A stretch of 64,000 nt of DNA from Roseobacter weihaiensis. Its GTDB lineage: Bacteria > Pseudomonadota > Alphaproteobacteria > Rhodobacterales > Rhodobacteraceae. Each line of letters opens with the position of its first letter. Within the stretch, counting starts at the first letter, position 1. Made by a program: the position numbers and the translations under genes. This document shows positions 18,218-28,261 of the stretch, piece by piece. The stretch lies in the NCBI RefSeq assembly GCF_020622345.1, contig NZ_JACNMO010000021.1, positions 32,523-96,522 of the forward strand, read 5' to 3'. The notes under the pieces were generated by a model, which was given only the letters and a program-made list of their open reading frames with translations, was not told the DNA's origin and made no database searches.

Positions 18218-21067
18218 ATGGGTTACACACCAACCGAATACCTGCCGTATGATTTCGCCAACCGCCGCCATATCGGGCCGTCCCCCGCCGAGATGTCGGA
18301 GATGCTGGAGGTTGTGGGCGCGGCAAGCCTTGAGGCGCTGATCGACGACACGCTGCCCGCAGCGATCCGGCAGACGGACCCGCTGACCTTCGGCAAGGCA
18401 AAATCCGAACGTGAGGTGCTGGAGTTTCTGCGCCGGGTCGCCTCCAAGAACCGAGTGCTCACCTCGCTGATCGGGCAGGGCTATCACGGCACGGTGACGC
18501 CGCCTGCGATCCAGCGGAATATCCTTGAGAATCCCGCGTGGTACACGGCCTATACCCCCTATCAGCCCGAGATTTCGCAGGGCCGTCTTGAGGCGCTCCT
18601 GAACTTCCAGACCATGGTGTCGGACCTGACCGGGCTGGAGGTGGCGAATGCCTCGCTGCTGGATGAGGCCACCGCCTGTGCCGAGGCGATGACGATGGCG
18701 CGGCGGGTCTCCAAGTCGAAAGCGCGCGCGTTTTTCGTGGATCGCGACTGCCACCCGCAGAACATCGCCGTGATAAAGACCCGTGCGGCCCCGTTGGGGA
18801 TCGAGGTGATCGTCGGTAATCCTGCCAAACTTGATGCCGCCGCGGTTTTCGGGGCGATTTTTCAGTATCCGGGCACCTACGGTCACGTGCATGATTTTAC
18901 CGATCACATCGCGGCACTGCATGCGCATCAGGCCATCGGGATCGTCTCGGCGGACCCGCTGTCGCTGACGCTCTTGAAAGAGCCCGGCGCCATGGGGGCT
19001 GATATCGCCGTGGGTTCGACGCAGCGGTTTGGCGTGCCGGAAGGTTACGGCGGGCCGCATGCGGCCTATATGGCCTGCCGGGATGCCTACAAACGCGCGA
19101 TGCCCGGTCGGATCGTCGGTGTTTCGGTCGACAGCCAGGGCCACCGGGCCTATCGGCTGTCGCTACAAACCCGCGAGCAGCATATCCGCCGCGAAAAGGC
19201 GACCTCGAACGTCTGTACGGCGCAGGCGTTGCTAGCGGTGATGGCGTCGATGTATGCGGTCTTTCACGGGCCCGAGGGGCTGCGGGCCATCGCGCAGCGC
19301 ATCCACCGCAAGACCGTGCGCCTGGCCAAGGGGCTGGAGGAAGCAGGCTTCAAGGTTGACCCCAAAGCCTGTTTTGACACGATCACGGTCGATGTGGGGC
19401 CGCTGCAGGCGGCGGTATTGAAATCCGCGGTGGATGAGGGCATTAACCTGCGCGCGGTGGGCGAAGCCCGCGTGGGCATCACACTGGATGAACGCTGTAA
19501 GCCCGCGACGCTGGAGGCGGTCTGGCGGGCTTTCGGGATCACGCGCGAGGATAAGGACTTCAAGCCGGATTACCGCTTTCCCGAAAAGATGCTGCGCAGA
19601 TCTGCATATCTCACACACCCGATCTTTCACATGAACCGGGCCGAAACGGAGATGATGCGCTATATGCGGCGTCTGGCGGACCGGGATCTGGCGCTGGACC
19701 GGGCAATGATCCCGCTGGGCTCCTGCACGATGAAGCTCAATTCAGCTGCGGAAATGATGCCGGTGAGCTGGCGCGAGTTTTCCCTGCTCCACCCCTTTGC
19801 GCCAGCGGATCAGGCCGAAGGCTACCGCGAGATGATCGACGATCTCAGCGCCAAGCTGTGCCAGATCACCGGCTATGACGCGATTTCCATGCAGCCCAAT
19901 TCCGGCGCGCAGGGCGAATATGCCGGATTGCTGACCATCGCGGGCTATCACCGGAGCCGCGGGCAGGGGCACCGCAACATCTGCCTCATTCCAATGAGCG
20001 CGCATGGTACCAACCCGGCGTCGGCCCAGATGGTGGGCTGGAAGGTCGTGCCGATCAAATCGGCGGCAAACGGCGACATTGATCTGGCGGATTTCGAGGC
20101 CAAGGCCGCGCAGTATTCAGAAGACCTTGCAGGGTGCATGATCACCTATCCCTCAACTCATGGGGTCTTCGAGGAGACGGTGACTGAGGTCACCCGGATC
20201 ACTCATCAGCACGGTGGGCAGGTCTATATCGACGGGGCCAATATGAACGCGATGGTGGGGCTCAGCCGCCCCGGTGATCTGGGCGGGGATGTCAGCCACC
20301 TGAACCTGCACAAGACGTTTTGCATTCCCCATGGCGGCGGCGGGCCGGGCATGGGGCCGATTGGCGTCAAATCGCATCTGGTGCCCTTCCTGCCGGGGCA
20401 CGAGGCAACAGACGGCGGGGCAGGTGCTGTCTCGGCGGCCCCCTTTGGCTCGCCGTCGCTGTTGCCGATCAGCTGGGCCTACTGCCTGATGATGGGCGGC
20501 GAGGGGCTGACACAGGCGACGCGTGTGGCGATCCTGAACGCCAACTATATTGCCACCCGTCTGGCCGGGGCCTTCGGCGTGCTCTACCGCGGGCCGACGG
20601 GCCGCGTCGCGCATGAATGTGTGCTCGATGTCCGCCCGTTTGAAGCCTCCGCCGGTGTCACGGTCGAGGATGTCGCCAAGCGGTTGATCGACTGCGGTTT
20701 CCATGCCCCCACCATGAGCTGGCCCGTGGCGGGCACCCTGATGGTCGAACCGACCGAGAGCGAGAACAAGGCCGAGCTCGACCGGTTCTGTGATGCGATG
20801 CTGGCCATCCGCGCCGAGATTGCCGAGATCGAGGCCGGTCGCATGGACCGCGCCAACAACCCGCTGAAAAACGCGCCGCACACGGTCGAGGATCTGGTCA
20901 GCACCTGGGAGCGGCCCTATTCGCGCGAGCAGGGGTGTTTCCCGCCGGGGGCCTTCCGGGTCGATAAATACTGGCCGCCGGTCAACCGGGTCGACAATGT
21001 CTACGGGGACCGCCACCTGATCTGCACCTGCCCGCCGATGGAGGACTATGCCGAAGCGGCGGAGTAA
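18218..21067 (+). CDS. gcvP: Glycine dehydrogenase (decarboxylating), P protein
   Basis: PLP enzyme that decarboxylates glycine and loads the aminomethyl group on GcvH. At 949 residues it is the single-chain (homodimeric) form rather than the split GcvPA/GcvPB. The PLP lysine is about K699 in [19 protein letters not shown]; the glycine-rich run after it is characteristic. The N-terminal half starts [20 protein letters not shown], typical of bacterial GcvP. The gene ends three bases before the convergent ABC permease gene, so gcv read-through would run antisense into it. Gene for the L protein is not nearby. Confidence 0.97.
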   Translation: MGYTPTEYLPYDFANRRHIGPSPAEMSEMLEVVGAASLEALIDDTLPAAIRQTDPLTFGKAKSEREVLEFLRRVASKNRVLTSLIGQGYHGTVTPPAIQRNILENPAWYTAYTPYQPEISQGRLEALLNFQTMVSDLTGLEVANASLLDEATACAEAMTMARRVSKSKARAFFVDRDCHPQNIAVIKTRAAPLGIEVIVGNPAKLDAAAVFGAIFQYPGTYGHVHDFTDHIAALHAHQAIGIVSADPLSLTLLKEPGAMGADIAVGSTQRFGVPEGYGGPHAAYMACRDAYKRAMPGRIVGVSVDSQGHRAYRLSLQTREQHIRREKATSNVCTAQALLAVMASMYAVFHGPEGLRAIAQRIHRKTVRLAKGLEEAGFKVDPKACFDTITVDVGPLQAAVLKSAVDEGINLRAVGEARVGITLDERCKPATLEAVWRAFGITREDKDFKPDYRFPEKMLRRSAYLTHPIFHMNRAETEMMRYMRRLADRDLALDRAMIPLGSCTMKLNSAAEMMPVSWREFSLLHPFAPADQAEGYREMIDDLSAKLCQITGYDAISMQPNSGAQGEYAGLLTIAGYHRSRGQGHRNICLIPMSAHGTNPASAQMVGWKVVPIKSAANGDIDLADFEAKAAQYSEDLAGCMITYPSTHGVFEETVTEVTRITHQHGGQVYIDGANMNAMVGLSRPGDLGGDVSHLNLHKTFCIPHGGGGPGMGPIGVKSHLVPFLPGHEATDGGAGAVSAAPFGSPSLLPISWAYCLMMGGEGLTQATRVAILNANYIATRLAGAFGVLYRGPTGRVAHECVLDVRPFEASAGVTVEDVAKRLIDCGFHAPTMSWPVAGTLMVEPTESENKAELDRFCDAMLAIRAEIAEIEAGRMDRANNPLKNAPHTVEDLVSTWERPYSREQGCFPPGAFRVDKYWPPVNRVDNVYGDRHLICTCPPMEDYAEAAE

Positions 21068-21070
21068 GGC

Positions 21071-23587
21071 CTATTCCTGGGTCCGCAGAACCTGGGCGGG
21101 CTGGGCATTGATCGGGGCCCAGGCAAAGGCAAGGCCCGCCAGCGTGCTGGCCAGAATGCCGCCTGCGATGATGCCCAGGGCCGAGGGCCAGATCACCTTG
21201 AAGTCGGTGTCGAGGATATACGTGCTGACCCCCCAGCCGCCTGCGATGCCGGTCGCCAGCGCCACAAGCCCCGCACAGAGCCCAAGCAGTGCGGAGCGCA
21301 GGGCAAAGCTCAGCAGGATGTTCTTGCGCGACGCGCCGAGCGTTTTGAGCACGGCGGCCTCATAGACCCGCGCGCGTGTCCCCGCGGCGGCAGCCCCGAT
21401 CAGCACCAGAAAACCCGTAAGCAGGGTTGCTGCTGCCCCGTATGACGTGGCTGCCGCCAGCCCGCTGACCGCCTCTGCGACCCGGTCGATGGCGTCGCGG
21501 ACCCGGATGGCCGTGATATTGGGATATGCGCTTGCCAGATCACGCAGGATTTCCGCCTCGGCCGCTTCCTCGGCATAAACGGTCGAGATAAAGCTGTGCG
21601 GTGCGCCCGCCAGTGCGCCCGGGTTCATCGACAGGATAAACCCAATGCCCGCCGTCGAAAAATCGACCTCCCGAAAGCTTGCCAGCGTGCCGGTGATATC
21701 GCGCCCGAGGATGTTGATCGTCATCGTATCCCCAATCTCCAGCCCCATCTCCGCGGCCTCTTCGGCGGCAAAGCTGATGAGGGGCGGGCCGTCATAATCG
21801 GCCTCCCACCAGGTGCCTTCGGTCAGGCGGGTGTTTTCCGGCATCTCGGCGGAATAGGTCACGCCGCGATCCCCCTGCAAGACCCAGTGATTTCCGGCGA
21901 TTTCTGCCGCGGGCCGATCATTGATGCGGGTGATCACCCCGCGCAGCATGGGCGCAGATTGCACACGGCGCACGGCAGGATCATTCTCCAGCCGGTCTGT
22001 GTATCCGGGCATCTGGTCCTTCTGAATATCTACAAAGAAATAGCTGGGGGCCACCTCGGGCAGGTTCCCGGTGATGGCGGCGCGCAGGTTGCCGTCGATC
22101 TGGCCCACGGCGGCAAGGACCGACAGCCCGAGCCCCAGCGACAACACCACCGAAGCTGCCCCTTCGCGCGGCCCAGAGATGGCCGTCAGGGCCCACCGCA
22201 GACGCGGCCATCCGCGTGCAAGGGACTTGCCGCGCCGCGACAGGCTGCGGATGACAAAGGCCGCCCCCGCCAGCAGGATCAGGGCGCCGGCGATCCCGCC
22301 TGCGGTCATGAAGGTCAGCCGCCAGGTGCCCGAAAACCACCCGGCAGTCGCCAGCAGGGCGCCGAGCGCCAACAGCGTTGCGATGATGTAGCGGCGCGCA
22401 GGTAGTGTTTTTCCTGTGCTCAGCGCATCGCGAAACAGCGTGGCGGCGCGCACATCTTCCGCCCGCGCCAGGGGCCAGAGCGTAAAGATGAAGGCCGTGA
22501 GCCCGCCGTAGAGCGCCGCCTCGAAAAGCGGGCCGGGGTAGAGCGCGAATTCAGCCGGAACAGGCAGCCGGGCGGAGAGGATCGGGGCCAGTCCCAGCGG
22601 GATCAAAGCGCCCAAGGCCACCCCGAGAATGACGCCGAGCACGGACAACGCGCCGATTTGCAGGAAATACGTCTGGAAGATCGTCGCCCGCTCTGCACCC
22701 AATGTGCGCAGCGTGGCAATGACGCTGGTCTTGTCCGAGAGATAGGCCCGGACGGCTGAGGACACGCCAACGCCCCCGACAGCCAATCCCGAGAGGCCAA
22801 CCAGAACCAGAAACGCGCCGAGGCGGTCTACGAATTCGGCGATGCCGGGCGCGCCGTTGCGGGCGTCGGTCCAGCGCACTCCGGTGTCCTGAAAGGCGCG
22901 GGCAGCCTCCCGCTGCATGCGATCAAGGTCGGTGTCCGGCGGCAGATCGAGGCGGTATTTGGTGGAAAAGAGCGTGCCGGGGGCCAGCAGGGAGGCGTTT
23001 TCCAGATCGGCGGTGCGCACGATCGTGCGCGGGCCAAGGGCAAACCCGCCCGCCGCACTGTCCGGCTCACGCTCCAACACGGCGGTCAGGCGGAACTCTT
23101 GCGTGCCAAGCGAGAAGATCTCGCCCACCGCCAGACCCATACGGTCCATCAGGACCCGTTCCATGACCGCGCCGGGCAGGGGCCCCTCGGGGGTGAGGGC
23201 CTCGGCCAGCGAGATGTCAGGCTGCAGTGCCACCGTGCCGATCAGCGGGTAGGCGTCGTCCACCGCCTTGATCTGGGTGAGCGCGCGGGTGTCTCCGACC
23301 ACGGCCATGGACCTGAAATCGGCGATCTCCGAGACAGCGAGCGCCTGGGTCTCCATCCAGTCCCGTTCTTGCGGCGTGGCAAAGCGGTAGGTAAAATCCA
23401 ATTCCGCATCTCCGCCGAGGAGCGCCGATCCTTCGCGCGCCAGCCCCGCTTCGATGCTGGCACGCACCGTGCCGATGGCCGCGATGGCCGCGACCCCGAG
23501 GGCCAGACAGGCCAGAAAGATGCGAAAGCCCCGCAAGCCGCCGCGCAATTCGCGCGCCGCAAACCGGGCCGCGACAGCAAGGCTCAT
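21071..23587 (-). CDS. ABC transporter permease, FtsX/YbbP type
   Basis: An 838-residue membrane protein with the architecture of YbbP-like permeases: an N-terminal transmembrane helix, a large periplasmic MacB-like region, a cluster of transmembrane segments around 260-460, a second periplasmic domain and a C-terminal FtsX domain with three or four helices. Segments LSGLAVGGVGVSSAVRAYLS and AALLTGFLVLIG-like stretches are FtsX domain signatures. Its start overlaps the stop of the upstream ATPase gene by four bases. The gene pair divergent from a TesA-like esterase is the same arrangement as tesA/ybbA/ybbP in enterobacteria. Role probably lipid or lipoprotein handling; unproven. Confidence 0.88.
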   Translation of the reverse strand: MSLAVAARFAARELRGGLRGFRIFLACLALGVAAIAAIGTVRASIEAGLAREGSALLGGDAELDFTYRFATPQERDWMETQALAVSEIADFRSMAVVGDTRALTQIKAVDDAYPLIGTVALQPDISLAEALTPEGPLPGAVMERVLMDRMGLAVGEIFSLGTQEFRLTAVLEREPDSAAGGFALGPRTIVRTADLENASLLAPGTLFSTKYRLDLPPDTDLDRMQREAARAFQDTGVRWTDARNGAPGIAEFVDRLGAFLVLVGLSGLAVGGVGVSSAVRAYLSDKTSVIATLRTLGAERATIFQTYFLQIGALSVLGVILGVALGALIPLGLAPILSARLPVPAEFALYPGPLFEAALYGGLTAFIFTLWPLARAEDVRAATLFRDALSTGKTLPARRYIIATLLALGALLATAGWFSGTWRLTFMTAGGIAGALILLAGAAFVIRSLSRRGKSLARGWPRLRWALTAISGPREGAASVVLSLGLGLSVLAAVGQIDGNLRAAITGNLPEVAPSYFFVDIQKDQMPGYTDRLENDPAVRRVQSAPMLRGVITRINDRPAAEIAGNHWVLQGDRGVTYSAEMPENTRLTEGTWWEADYDGPPLISFAAEEAAEMGLEIGDTMTINILGRDITGTLASFREVDFSTAGIGFILSMNPGALAGAPHSFISTVYAEEAAEAEILRDLASAYPNITAIRVRDAIDRVAEAVSGLAAATSYGAAATLLTGFLVLIGAAAAGTRARVYEAAVLKTLGASRKNILLSFALRSALLGLCAGLVALATGIAGGWGVSTYILDTDFKVIWPSALGIIAGGILASTLAGLAFAWAPINAQPAQVLRTQE

Positions 23588-24273
23588 TCGGCGGCCTTCT
23601 CGAAGGGGGCGATGCGTCCGTCTGTCAGCCGGATCACCCGGTCACAGCGACTGGCCAGCGTGGTGCTGTGGGTCACCAGCACCAGCGTGGCCCCATGCCG
23701 GTCGCGCAGGCCAAACAGCAGGTCGATGATCGCGGCCCCATTGGCCCCGTCAAGATTGCCTGTGGGTTCATCTGCGAGCAGGATATCCGGTCGCGGTGCT
23801 GCGGCGCGGGCCAGCGCCACCCGCTGCTGTTCACCCCCCGACATCTGCGCGGGGTAATGATCGGCGCGGGCGGCCAGCCCGACGTTGGCCAGCTCGGCGG
23901 CGGCCTTGTCATAGGCGTCCCGGTCGTCCGCAAGCTCAAGCGGGGTGGCGACGTTTTCCAGCGCTGTCATCGTGGGGATCAGGTGAAACGACTGAAAGAC
24001 CACGCCCATATGCGCCCGGCGAAACCGCGCCAGTGCGTCCTCGTTCATTGTGCCCAGATCGTGCCCCAATGCGGTCACTGTCCCGCCGGTTGCCCGTTCC
24101 AGCCCGCCCATCAGCATCAGCAAGGACGACTTGCCGGAGCCCGAGGGGCCGATGAGGCCGAGGCTCTCGCCTTTGTGAACCTCCATGCTGATCCCGTGCA
24201 GGATATCCACCCGTCCGGCATTGCCATCCAGCGATAAAGCCGCATCTTTCAAGGTCAGGACTGGGTCGGACAT
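23584..24273 (-). CDS. ABC transporter ATP-binding protein, YbbA/LolD type
   Basis: A 229-residue ATPase of the MacB/LolD/YbbA class that powers the adjacent FtsX-type permease. Walker A is GPSGSGKSSLLMLMGGLE, the ABC signature is MSGGEQQRVALARAAA, and Walker B is ILLADEPTGNLD. The ATG at 24273 is chosen because MSDPVLTLKDAALSL starts the nucleotide-binding domain directly; a longer in-frame reading overlaps the divergent esterase promoter. It overlaps the permease gene by four bases. Confidence 0.92.
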   Translation of the reverse strand: MSDPVLTLKDAALSLDGNAGRVDILHGISMEVHKGESLGLIGPSGSGKSSLLMLMGGLERATGGTVTALGHDLGTMNEDALARFRRAHMGVVFQSFHLIPTMTALENVATPLELADDRDAYDKAAAELANVGLAARADHYPAQMSGGEQQRVALARAAAPRPDILLADEPTGNLDGANGAAIIDLLFGLRDRHGATLVLVTHSTTLASRCDRVIRLTDGRIAPFEKAAE

Positions 24274-24324
24274 GAGGTACCAAGGGTTGCTGTGTTCCTC
24301 TTGGCATATGGAGCTTGGATCAAG

Positions 24325-24960
24325 ATGCGCAAGATAATGATTTTCTTTGTCATGGGATTGCCGGGTGTGGTTGCGGCGGAGGATGTGGTGATTGCGGCTT
24401 TGGGCGACAGCCTGACGCAAGGTTACGGCCTGACGCAGGAGCAGGGATTTGTGCCTCAGCTTCAGACCTGGCTGACCGCCAACGGGGCGGAGGTGGAGAT
24501 CATCAACGCGGGTGTCTCCGGCGATACCACGGCGGGCGGGTTATCGCGGGTGGGCTGGACCCTGACCCCGGAGGTTGATGCGATGATTGTCACACTTGGT
24601 GGCAACGACCTGCTGCGCGGTCTGGATCCCGAGATGAGCCGCGCAAACCTTGCCGGAATCCTGCAGGCTGCGCAGACCGCGGAGGTCGATGTGCTCCTCG
24701 TCGGCATGCAGGCCCCCGGGAACTTTGGCCCTGATTACAAGGCGCGCTTTGACGCGATTTATCCTGAGCTGGCGGCGGAATACGGCGTTCTGCATGCGGA
24801 GAGCTTTTTCGATGGCCTCTCGGTCGAGGGCGGGGACCCGGCCTCGGTCCGGGCGTATATGCAACCGGATGGTATCCACCCCAATGCCGAAGGTGTCGCG
24901 CGCATTGTAGATGCTTTGGGCCCCGCCGTGCTGAAGCTGGTGGAGCAGGTCTCGCCTTAA
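24325..24960 (+). CDS. tesA: Periplasmic GDSL lysophospholipase/thioesterase (TesA-like)
   Basis: A 211-residue SGNH-fold esterase. The signal peptide (MRKIMIFFVMGLPGVVAAE) exports it to the periplasm. Block I is IAALGDSLTQGYGLT (nucleophile Ser in GDSL), block III is VTLGGNDLLRGLD (GGND) and block V is QPDGIHPNAEGV (DxxH). This is the TesA/arylesterase group, acting on acyl-thioesters, lysophospholipids or aryl esters. It is divergent from the YbbAP-like ABC genes with only 51 bp between starts, so both promoters must overlap there. Confidence 0.9.
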   Translation: MRKIMIFFVMGLPGVVAAEDVVIAALGDSLTQGYGLTQEQGFVPQLQTWLTANGAEVEIINAGVSGDTTAGGLSRVGWTLTPEVDAMIVTLGGNDLLRGLDPEMSRANLAGILQAAQTAEVDVLLVGMQAPGNFGPDYKARFDAIYPELAAEYGVLHAESFFDGLSVEGGDPASVRAYMQPDGIHPNAEGVARIVDALGPAVLKLVEQVSP

Positions 24961-24990
24961 CCGGCTGGTCAGGCTCAGGAAACGTCGACA

Positions 24991-25019
24991 CGGGCGCGCA
25001 AACGCCCGCTCTGGTGTTT
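24991..25019 (+). terminator. Weak hairpin after tesA
   Basis: CGGGCG (24991-24996) pairs with CGCCCG (25003-25008) around a six-base loop, followed after a few bases by GTTTTA. It lies between the convergent tesA and cold-shock genes. The T-run is short and displaced, so this is only a plausible terminator. Confidence 0.4.
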
Positions 25020-25031
25020 TAGATGCGCGTG

Positions 25032-25238
25032 TCAGGCGAGCGCGAGGTTGCCTGCGCTTTCACGACCGTCCCGGCCTGCTTCGATATCAAAAGTCACCTT
25101 CTGATTGTCTGCCAAACCGGTCAGACCGGCGCGTTCAACAGCAGAGATATGGACAAAGATATCCTTGCCGCCGCCGTCGGGTGCGATAAAGCCGTAGCCT
25201 TTTGTTGTGTTGAACCATTTCACGGTGCCAGTGGCCAT
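25032..25238 (-). CDS. Cold-shock protein, CspA family (copy 1)
   Basis: A 68-residue OB-fold nucleic-acid chaperone. RNP1 is KGYGFIAPD and RNP2 is DIFVHISAV, the two RNA-binding strands. The start at 25238 gives [17 protein letters not shown], the canonical N-terminus, preceded by a GGAG ribosome site. It differs from copy 2 (37411-37617) at only a handful of positions (Y/F, G/S, I/V and the tail GNLALA versus TNIALA). Both genes share the block AAGGAGACACGG just before their start codons. Confidence 0.95.
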   Translation of the reverse strand: MATGTVKWFNTTKGYGFIAPDGGGKDIFVHISAVERAGLTGLADNQKVTFDIEAGRDGRESAGNLALA

Positions 25239-25600
25239 TTTCCGTGTCTCCTTCTTGTAGGTCTGCCCGCAGGATGCGGCAGCGTGGCTTAGCCAAAACC
25301 AGTTCATCAGACTGTGCGGGTTTCAGGCGGGCCGAAAGAGCATGGGTCGATAGATGGTCGCGTAGCGTAATCGAAATTCGCATCCTTCGAGCAGATTTCA
25401 AGTGAATTTATTGTAAAAGGCAACCAGCTGCATCTTTTGGCAAATTCCCGCTTACCGGGTGCGCGCGCTGCCTATTCCATAGGATGATGCATTTTTCAGC
25501 AGCAGGCTTTTGCAAGGTTCGAAAAGAATTTTTACCAGTTGATAAAAAAATTATTTCGTGAGAGCGTTTCGGCTAATCCACGCGAAAACAGGGATGCCAC
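25239..25600. promoter_or_regulatory. Divergent control region between csp copy 1 and pydA
   Basis: This 362-bp gene-free stretch separates the leftward cold-shock gene from the rightward pydA. The left third would be the 5' leader of the cold-shock mRNA. The right third is markedly AT-rich (25500-25570) and contains a RutR-like operator at 25531-25546 about 55 bp before pydA. I see no conserved ORF in it. Confidence 0.6.
25531..25546. promoter_or_regulatory. RutR-like operator in the pydA promoter
   Basis: TTTACCAGTTGATAAA matches the palindrome TTTACCA-NN-TGGTAAA, found perfectly at 29583-29598, at 13 of 14 fixed positions. The E. coli RutR consensus is TTGACCA-NN-TGGTCAA. The site is 54 bp before the pydA start in an AT-rich promoter-like stretch, so the TetR regulator at 28848-29471 probably controls pydAB. 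Confidence 0.65.
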
Positions 25601-26932
25601 ATGCCAAATGACAGCTTTACCCCCGGAGTAGTACCTGGCCGATTGGAGCCGGAAACCTATCAGGAACAGTTTTCAGATTTGCATCCCCCCCTCGATGCGC
25701 ACGAGGCGCTGGTGGCCGCAGACCGGTGCTATTTCTGTCATGATGCGCCCTGTATCACGGCGTGTCCGACCGAGATCGACATCCCGCTCTTTATCCGCCA
25801 GATCGCAACTGGAACGCCGGATGCGGCGGCCAAGACGATCCTGACCCAGAATATCATGGGCGGCATGTGCGCTCGGGTCTGCCCGACCGAAGAGTTGTGT
25901 GAGCAAGCCTGCGTGCGCGAGTTGGCCGAAGGCAAGCCGGTGCTGATCGGGCAGCTGCAGCGTTATGCGACGGATCATTTGCAGCAGCAGGATATCCACC
26001 CGTTCAGCCGCGCGCCTTCTACGGGTCAGAAAGTCGCCGTGGTGGGTGCGGGGCCTGCCGGTCTTTCCTGTGCGCATCGCCTGGCCATGCTGGGGCATGA
26101 TGTGGTGGTCTATGACGCGCGTCCCAAGGCCGGGGGGCTCAACGAATACGGGATCGCGACCTACAAGACCACGGACGGCTTTGCCCAGGCGGAAGTGGAC
26201 TGGCTGCTTAAAATCGGGGGCATTGAGATCCACTACGGCAAGGCGCTGGGGCCGGATCTGTCGCTTGATGCGTTGCGGGACGGGTTTGATGCGGTATTTC
26301 TGGGCATGGGCCTTGGTGGCGTGAACGCTCTGGGAGTCGCGGGCGACGGGAAAGAAGGCGTTCTCGACGCGGTCAATTTTATTGCCGACCTGCGGCAGGC
26401 CAGTGACGTGGCGTCCGTGCCGGTGGGGCGGGATGTTGTCGTCATCGGCGGCGGCATGACAGCGGTGGATGCGGCGGTGCAGGCGAAACTGCTTGGCGCG
26501 CTCAACGTTACGCTGGTCTACCGGCGGGGGCGCGACCGGATGAATGCCAGCGTCTTTGAGCAGGATCTGGCGGCGGCCAAAGGCGTTCGGATCGTGACCC
26601 ATGCGGTTCCTACGGCAGTCCTTGGCAACGGCGCTGTTCGGGAGATTGAGTTCGCTTATGTTGATGCCGCGATGCAACCGACGGGCCAGACCCTGCGACT
26701 GGCCGCAGATCAGGTGTTCAAGGCCATCGGTCAGACCTTTGCAGGCGATGGCATGCCCGCCTTGGAGAATGGCAAGATCAAGGTTGATGCCGCAGGGCGC
26801 ACCGCGCTCGAAGGGGTCTGGGCAGGAGGCGACTGCGCCAGCGGCGGCGATGATCTGACAGTGACGGCTGTGGCCGAAGGCCGGGACGCGGCCCTGGATA
26901 TTCACGCGCACCTCACAGGCAAGGCAGGCTGA
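25601..26932 (+). CDS. pydA: Dihydropyrimidine dehydrogenase, NAD(P)H/FeS subunit (PreT/PydA-type)
   Basis: A 443-residue subunit homologous to the N-terminal part of mammalian dihydropyrimidine dehydrogenase and to the small subunit of glutamate synthase. It passes electrons from NAD(P)H through FAD to the catalytic subunit. Eight cysteines for two [4Fe-4S] clusters are visible: C43, C46, C51, C55 (CYFCHDAPCITACP) and C90, C94, C100, C104 (CARVCPTEELCEQAC). The FAD motif VAVVGAGPAGLSCA follows near residue 146 and a second dinucleotide motif VVVIGGGMTAVDAA near 283. pydB follows 26 bp later. Together they reduce uracil and thymine to the dihydro form. Confidence 0.92.
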   Translation: MPNDSFTPGVVPGRLEPETYQEQFSDLHPPLDAHEALVAADRCYFCHDAPCITACPTEIDIPLFIRQIATGTPDAAAKTILTQNIMGGMCARVCPTEELCEQACVRELAEGKPVLIGQLQRYATDHLQQQDIHPFSRAPSTGQKVAVVGAGPAGLSCAHRLAMLGHDVVVYDARPKAGGLNEYGIATYKTTDGFAQAEVDWLLKIGGIEIHYGKALGPDLSLDALRDGFDAVFLGMGLGGVNALGVAGDGKEGVLDAVNFIADLRQASDVASVPVGRDVVVIGGGMTAVDAAVQAKLLGALNVTLVYRRGRDRMNASVFEQDLAAAKGVRIVTHAVPTAVLGNGAVREIEFAYVDAAMQPTGQTLRLAADQVFKAIGQTFAGDGMPALENGKIKVDAAGRTALEGVWAGGDCASGGDDLTVTAVAEGRDAALDIHAHLTGKAG

Positions 26933-26958
26933 AGCCCACCTAACACGGAGAGACGACA

Positions 26959-28260
26959 ATGGCTGATTTGAAAAGTGATTTCGTAGGCATCAAGAGCCCA
27001 AACCCGTTCTGGCTGGCCTCGGCACCGCCGACGGATAAGGAATACAATGTCCGCCGCGCCTTTGAGGCGGGCTGGGGTGGCGTGGTCTGGAAGACCCTCG
27101 GACTTGATCCGCATGTGGTCAACGTGAATGGCCCGCGGTATGGCGCGATCTGGGGGGCGGATCGGCGCTTGCTCGGGCTCAACAACATCGAGCTGATTAC
27201 CGACCGCCCGCTACAGACCAATCTCGATGAGATCAAGGTGGTCAAACGCGATTACCCGGATCGGGCCATGGTTGTCTCTCTGATGGTGCCTTGTGAAGAA
27301 GAGCCGTGGAAGTTCATCCTGCCCAAGGTCGAAGACACGGGTGCGGATGGGGTGGAGCTGAACTTTGGCTGCCCGCACGGGATGTCAGAGCGGGGCATGG
27401 GCTCGGCGGTCGGCCAGGTGCCGCAATACATCGAAATGGTCACCCGCTGGGTCAAGGCCAATACCCGGATGCCGGTGATCGTGAAGCTGACGCCGAATAT
27501 CACCGACATCAAGAAGCCTGCAGAAGCCGCCATGCGCGGCGGGGCCGATGCGGTCAGCCTCATCAACACGATCAACTCCATCACCTCTGTTGATCTCGAC
27601 CTTTTTGCGCCGGAACCCACGATCGACGGCAAGGGCGCGCATGGGGGCTATTGCGGCCCGGCGGTCAAGCCCATCGCGCTGAACATGGTGGCGGAGATTG
27701 CGCGCACCCCAGAGATGGCGCATCTGCCCATTTCCGGTATTGGCGGGATCACCACGTGGCGCGATGCGGCGGAATTCATGGCGCTGGGGGCGCGCAACGT
27801 GCAGGTCTGCACCGCGGCCATGACCTATGGTTTCAAGATCGTGCAGGAGATGATCTCGGGCCTGAGCGAATATATGGACGAAAAGGGCATGACCTCGGTG
27901 GACAACCTGGTGCGGCGCGCGGTGCCCAACGTGACGGACTGGCAGCATCTCAACCTCAACTATGTGGCCAAGGCCAAGATCAATCAGGATCTGTGCATTT
28001 CATGTGGCCGGTGCTTTGCCGCCTGCGAAGATACCTCGCATCAGGCGATCTCCATGTCCGAGGATCGTGTCTTTGAGGTCATCGACGCGGAATGCGTGGC
28101 CTGTAATCTCTGCGTCAACGTCTGTCCGGTCGAGGATTGCATCACGATGGAGGCGATGGCACCGGGGCTGGTCGACCCGCGCACCGGAAAAGTGGTCGAG
28201 CCGGACTACGCCAACTGGACGACCCATCCCAACAACCCGGCGGCGAAAGCAGCAGAGTAA
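26959..28260 (+). CDS. pydB: NAD-dependent dihydropyrimidine dehydrogenase catalytic subunit (PreA/PydB-type)
   Basis: The 433-residue FMN subunit that reduces uracil/thymine at C5-C6. The dihydroorotate-dehydrogenase-like barrel contains NPFWLASAPPTDKEYNVRRA and the active-site cysteine segment NFGCPHGMSERGMG. Two C-terminal ferredoxin motifs are present: CISCGRCFAACED and CVACNLCVNVCPVEDC. It is co-transcribed with pydA and ends one base before the convergent gene at 28262. The next pathway enzymes (dihydropyrimidinase and amidohydrolase) lie 3 kb downstream. Confidence 0.94.
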   Translation: MADLKSDFVGIKSPNPFWLASAPPTDKEYNVRRAFEAGWGGVVWKTLGLDPHVVNVNGPRYGAIWGADRRLLGLNNIELITDRPLQTNLDEIKVVKRDYPDRAMVVSLMVPCEEEPWKFILPKVEDTGADGVELNFGCPHGMSERGMGSAVGQVPQYIEMVTRWVKANTRMPVIVKLTPNITDIKKPAEAAMRGGADAVSLINTINSITSVDLDLFAPEPTIDGKGAHGGYCGPAVKPIALNMVAEIARTPEMAHLPISGIGGITTWRDAAEFMALGARNVQVCTAAMTYGFKIVQEMISGLSEYMDEKGMTSVDNLVRRAVPNVTDWQHLNLNYVAKAKINQDLCISCGRCFAACEDTSHQAISMSEDRVFEVIDAECVACNLCVNVCPVEDCITMEAMAPGLVDPRTGKVVEPDYANWTTHPNNPAAKAAE

Positions 28261-28261
28261 C